A stretch of 58,449 nucleotides of DNA from contig JABFSX010000017.1 in assembly GCA_013268835.1 (NCBI GenBank), positions 1 to 58,449 on the forward strand. The letters are read 5' to 3'. How positions within the stretch are numbered: position 1 is the first letter of the stretch; the number at the start of each line of letters is the position of its first letter. Both the position numbers and the translations under genes were made by a program. The notes below the pieces were generated by a model that searched no databases, was not told the DNA's origin, and was given only the letters and a program-made list of their open reading frames with translations. Positions 56,031 through 58,449 of the stretch are shown here, piece after piece. The stretch comes from Candidatus Altimarinota bacterium (lineage in GTDB: Bacteria; Patescibacteriota; Gracilibacteria; BD1-5; UBA2023).

Positions 56031-56530
56031 GTTATCTATTGGCGATCGATCCATCCATCAACAATTGTGGTGTGGCAATCTTCAATCGGAAGACGAAGAA
56101 ATTGGAAGATGCCATTCTGATCCATCCGGATAAAATTGTATCGAGAGATGGAGAATTCTACGACAAGGCGTTTTCCATCTATACAAAAGTCGACATGATC
56201 AGGAAGAAATGTAAGGTGACTGACGCTGTCTGCGAGTTACCTGATCACTGGGCAGTCGCAGGATTTGCTGCGCGAGAAAGTGGATCCATTACGAAACTGT
56301 CATTCATCTGTGGATTATTTTATGGGATGCGCAATGACGTAGAGAAATTTACGTTCGTGCTACCGAGAGGATGGAAAGGACAGTTGTCGAAAGACGTCAT
56401 GAAGAATCGCATTGAACGAGATTACGTTGGAAAGGGGAAGAATTATACGAAAGAAGAATGGGTGAAGTTGGATCATAACGTCTGTGATAGTATTGGCATT
56501 GGCCATTGGCGGTTATTTGGGAAGGTATAA
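56027..56530 (+). CDS. RuvC-like Holliday-junction resolvase
   Basis: A 167-aa RNase H-fold nuclease. LLAIDPSINNCGVAIF (first Asp), DAVCELPDHW (Glu) and KLDHNVCDSIGIGHW (Asp pair) are the RuvC catalytic set. Length matches. Would resolve branched DNA before packaging or during replication. Confidence 0.82.
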   Translation: MSYLLAIDPSINNCGVAIFNRKTKKLEDAILIHPDKIVSRDGEFYDKAFSIYTKVDMIRKKCKVTDAVCELPDHWAVAGFAARESGSITKLSFICGLFYGMRNDVEKFTFVLPRGWKGQLSKDVMKNRIERDYVGKGKNYTKEEWVKLDHNVCDSIGIGHWRLFGKV

Positions 56531-56531
56531 T

Positions 56532-56711
56532 ATGGAGACTGGGATTTTCATTCGAGTGAATGATACGCACATTGATATCGGTGATCCAACATTGGACATT
56601 GTTGCGTTGGACGAGTACGTGTGTTCATTTCTGACAGAGCAAGAGAAAGAACGGTTGATCATGACATTGTTGAATCGTCGCCAAGAGTTTGATGAATTCA
56701 TGTTAAAGTAA
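56532..56711 (+). CDS. Small hypothetical protein
   Basis: A 59-aa protein (GIFIRVNDTHIDIGDPTLD, then an acidic helix). GGGAAGG upstream. Unrecognised. Confidence 0.5.
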   Translation: METGIFIRVNDTHIDIGDPTLDIVALDEYVCSFLTEQEKERLIMTLLNRRQEFDEFMLK

Positions 56712-56723
56712 AAGGAGGTCGTA

Positions 56724-57023
56724 ATGTCGGACGTTCTTATGTTAGTGGCATTGTTGTTACTCGGTATTATTGTGGTAGGTGCAATCATGTTTACGGTGAC
56801 TGATCGACGCATAAAAAAACTTGAGGATGAGGTTGATTATGAGATTGATAAGCGTCGTAGACGTCTGACTGAGGCAAACCGCTTCCTCTTTAACGAGGAT
56901 ATATTAGCAGAGATGTTTCCAGAATATAGTGCATCTGATCGTCGCACAGTGTGGAAGCGTATCGTCGCTCGCAACCGTGTAGAGATCGACCCAGTTGACA
57001 ATGAGACGCGCATCAAGAAATAA
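56724..57023 (+). CDS. N-terminally anchored small protein
   Basis: A 99-aa protein with a TM (about 4-25), a coiled coil and a basic KRRRRL stretch, then a helical end. AAGGAGG upstream. Unrecognised. Confidence 0.55.
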   Translation: MSDVLMLVALLLLGIIVVGAIMFTVTDRRIKKLEDEVDYEIDKRRRRLTEANRFLFNEDILAEMFPEYSASDRRTVWKRIVARNRVEIDPVDNETRIKK

Positions 57024-57079
57024 ATATGTACAGAACATTTCAAGATAGAATATATTGCAAAAGTGGAAATTAAAGAATT

Positions 57080-58449
57080 ATGATTCGCACAACACCGATG
57101 CAGTTGCAGACCGCGATCGCAGACTTTGCAGCAGCACGTCAGTATGCTGGGATCTTTTCTGAATATGGAACTGGCAAAACATTGGCCGCACTCATGGTCA
57201 TTGAGAAGTTGCGACTTGCTCGCATTCTTGTTGTGTCGACAAAGTTGAGCGTGCAATCGACATGGCCATCGGAAATTCGCCAACATAGCAATTTTCAGTG
57301 GGCAACATTGGTTGGGTCTCGGCGAAAGAAGGCGAGAATCTTGCATCATGCAATGAAATCGTCAGTTGTCAGTGCTGGGCCGTATCATAAAGCAGCTGTC
57401 AAACCAACCGTATGTTTAGTCAATTACGATGGTGTGAAGAATATTTATCGTGAGCTCATTAAATGTCCGTGGGATGCTATCTTTCTTGATGAGTCGACGA
57501 AGATCAAGTCGCCACATACCAATCGGACTGCCATCATTTGGGATCTTGGCAAACGCATTAAACGCCGCTACATTATGACTGGGTTTCCAGTGACGGAGAA
57601 CTTGACAAATCTGTACGCACAAATCAAATTCCTCAATGACGATGGATTACTTGGCTCGTCGTACTACGCATTTCTTAATTCCTACTTCGTTCGGATGGGC
57701 ACGAAGAAGTTGCCAAAGAGAAAGCGCGTGCAAGAGATCATTAAGAAGATCTCGTCCTTCTGCATCCATCGAACAAACGTCTCATTGAAGTTACCGCCAA
57801 AGATTTACAAGAAGATCGATATCCCATTGACGCCAGAACAGAAGAAGGCGTTGGACGAGTTTAAGTCGACGTTTCGATTGGAGCTCGGAAAAGTCAAGAT
57901 CGATACACAATACATCTTTGCATTGATCACAAAGTCGTTGGAGATTTGTGATGGATATGTTCGCGACAAAGACGGCAACATTGCGATCATTCCAACCAAC
58001 AAAGACGAAGCGTTAGTGGAGACGTTGGAAGAGATGGATGCGTATCACAATAAGATCGTGATATGGGCATCACATCGGTTTGCAATTAAGAAGATGAGGA
58101 AATATCTCACGCGCTTAAAGTATGGTGTGCTGACGTTGACAGGAGAAACAGAAGATCCAGATCGTTCCGTCAAACTATTTCAACATGACAAGAGATACAC
58201 AATTCTATTGGCTACTCAGAAGAAGGCGGCAGAATCCGTCACACTTACTGCAGCACGTTATGCGCTGTATTATTCCAATGTCTGGTCGTATGATCTTCGA
58301 GCCAACAGTGAAGCACGAGTACGACGAAAAGGTTCAGAGATCCATCAATCTATCACGTATACTGATTTTGTTACTGAAACACCGGTTGAACAACAAGTGT
58401 ACGATTGCTTTCGAAAGAAAGGAGATCTCGTTGCCGGACTGAAGAAAGA
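57080..58449 (+). CDS. SNF2-type helicase, truncated by window end
   Basis: The first about 456 residues of a superfamily 2 ATPase. Walker A SEYGTGKTLAAL, DEAH-box variant AIFLDESTKIKS, motif III MTGFPVTENLTNLYAQ and a motif VI-like NSEARVRRKGSE mark phage SNF2/DEXD-type helicases. Start ATG 57080 has a weak GGA upstream. The frame is open at the last base. Probable replication or recombination helicase. Confidence 0.85.
   Translation, partial: MIRTTPMQLQTAIADFAAARQYAGIFSEYGTGKTLAALMVIEKLRLARILVVSTKLSVQSTWPSEIRQHSNFQWATLVGSRRKKARILHHAMKSSVVSAGPYHKAAVKPTVCLVNYDGVKNIYRELIKCPWDAIFLDESTKIKSPHTNRTAIIWDLGKRIKRRYIMTGFPVTENLTNLYAQIKFLNDDGLLGSSYYAFLNSYFVRMGTKKLPKRKRVQEIIKKISSFCIHRTNVSLKLPPKIYKKIDIPLTPEQKKALDEFKSTFRLELGKVKIDTQYIFALITKSLEICDGYVRDKDGNIAIIPTNKDEALVETLEEMDAYHNKIVIWASHRFAIKKMRKYLTRLKYGVLTLTGETEDPDRSVKLFQHDKRYTILLATQKKAAESVTLTAARYALYYSNVWSYDLRANSEARVRRKGSEIHQSITYTDFVTETPVEQQVYDCFRKKGDLVAGLKK

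Noticed and set aside
1-58449. Borg-like archaeal element
   Set aside because: The two divergent replichores look similar, but there are no long terminal repeats or tandem-repeat arrays visible, and peptidoglycan enzymes, lipoboxes and phage-type replication genes point to a bacterial virus.
1-58449. tRNA genes or CRISPR arrays
   Set aside because: Scanning by eye found no cloverleaf with a GGTTCGA-type T-loop and no regularly spaced repeats; a tRNA model search would be decisive.

Overview
The window looks like most of the genome of an uncultivated bacterial virus, or a virus-like linear element, of low to medium GC. Genes are short and tightly packed, with Shine-Dalgarno sites (GGAGG-type) and many ATGA overlaps. 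A bacterial host with a peptidoglycan wall is implied by an M15 peptidase endolysin, a lytic transglycosylase, lipobox lipoproteins and signal peptides. No rRNA, tRNA, CRISPR array or insertion sequence was seen. The right end is cut inside a helicase gene. The left end is a perfect 46-bp palindrome.

Layout: about 0.18-34.9 kb is transcribed leftward (late/virion half) and 35.5 kb to the end rightward (early/replication half). They diverge from a 590-bp intergenic region (34925-35515) holding an imperfect 19-bp dyad, an AT palindrome and promoter-like elements facing both ways. Leftward genes, read from the centre: small basic and zinc-binding proteins, a DUF5661-like protein, three tandem ~300-aa paralogues (probable receptor-binding or surface proteins), membrane and coiled-coil proteins, two secreted Asp-box propeller proteins, a transglutaminase-like protease, a run of tiny C-terminally anchored membrane proteins, a sugar/methylation cassette (SDR, TylF, CmcI, a class I methyltransferase, a GT-A glycosyltransferase), the capsid-type jelly-roll genes, more anchored proteins, a holin candidate, a transglycosylase and the endolysin. 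No portal, large terminase, tape measure or tail gene is visible. Two jelly-roll candidates plus many one-TM proteins suggest a tailless, membrane-containing virion; this is inference.

The 228-aa jelly-roll gene (6585-8357) is split by two group I introns. P1, P10, Q, R and S elements can be read directly, and splicing restores one frame. The larger intron carries a LAGIDADG endonuclease.

The right half encodes family A DNA polymerase, an SNF2-type helicase, a RuvC-like resolvase, a DexA-like exonuclease, MazG-like pyrophosphatase, dCMP deaminase and ThyX. At 47.7-52.0 kb sits a probable DNA-base modification module: a dNMP-kinase/uracil-DNA-glycosylase fusion, a ThyA-family enzyme with the Asn-to-Asp change typical of dCMP hydroxymethylases, a second shortened ThyA-fold protein that keeps Asn, and a GT-B-like glycosyltransferase. 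Together they could make, phosphorylate and glycosylate hydroxymethyl-pyrimidines. Accessory proteins include a macro-domain protein, a deoxyribosyltransferase-like protein, an SPFH-like membrane protein and many small zinc-ribbon proteins.
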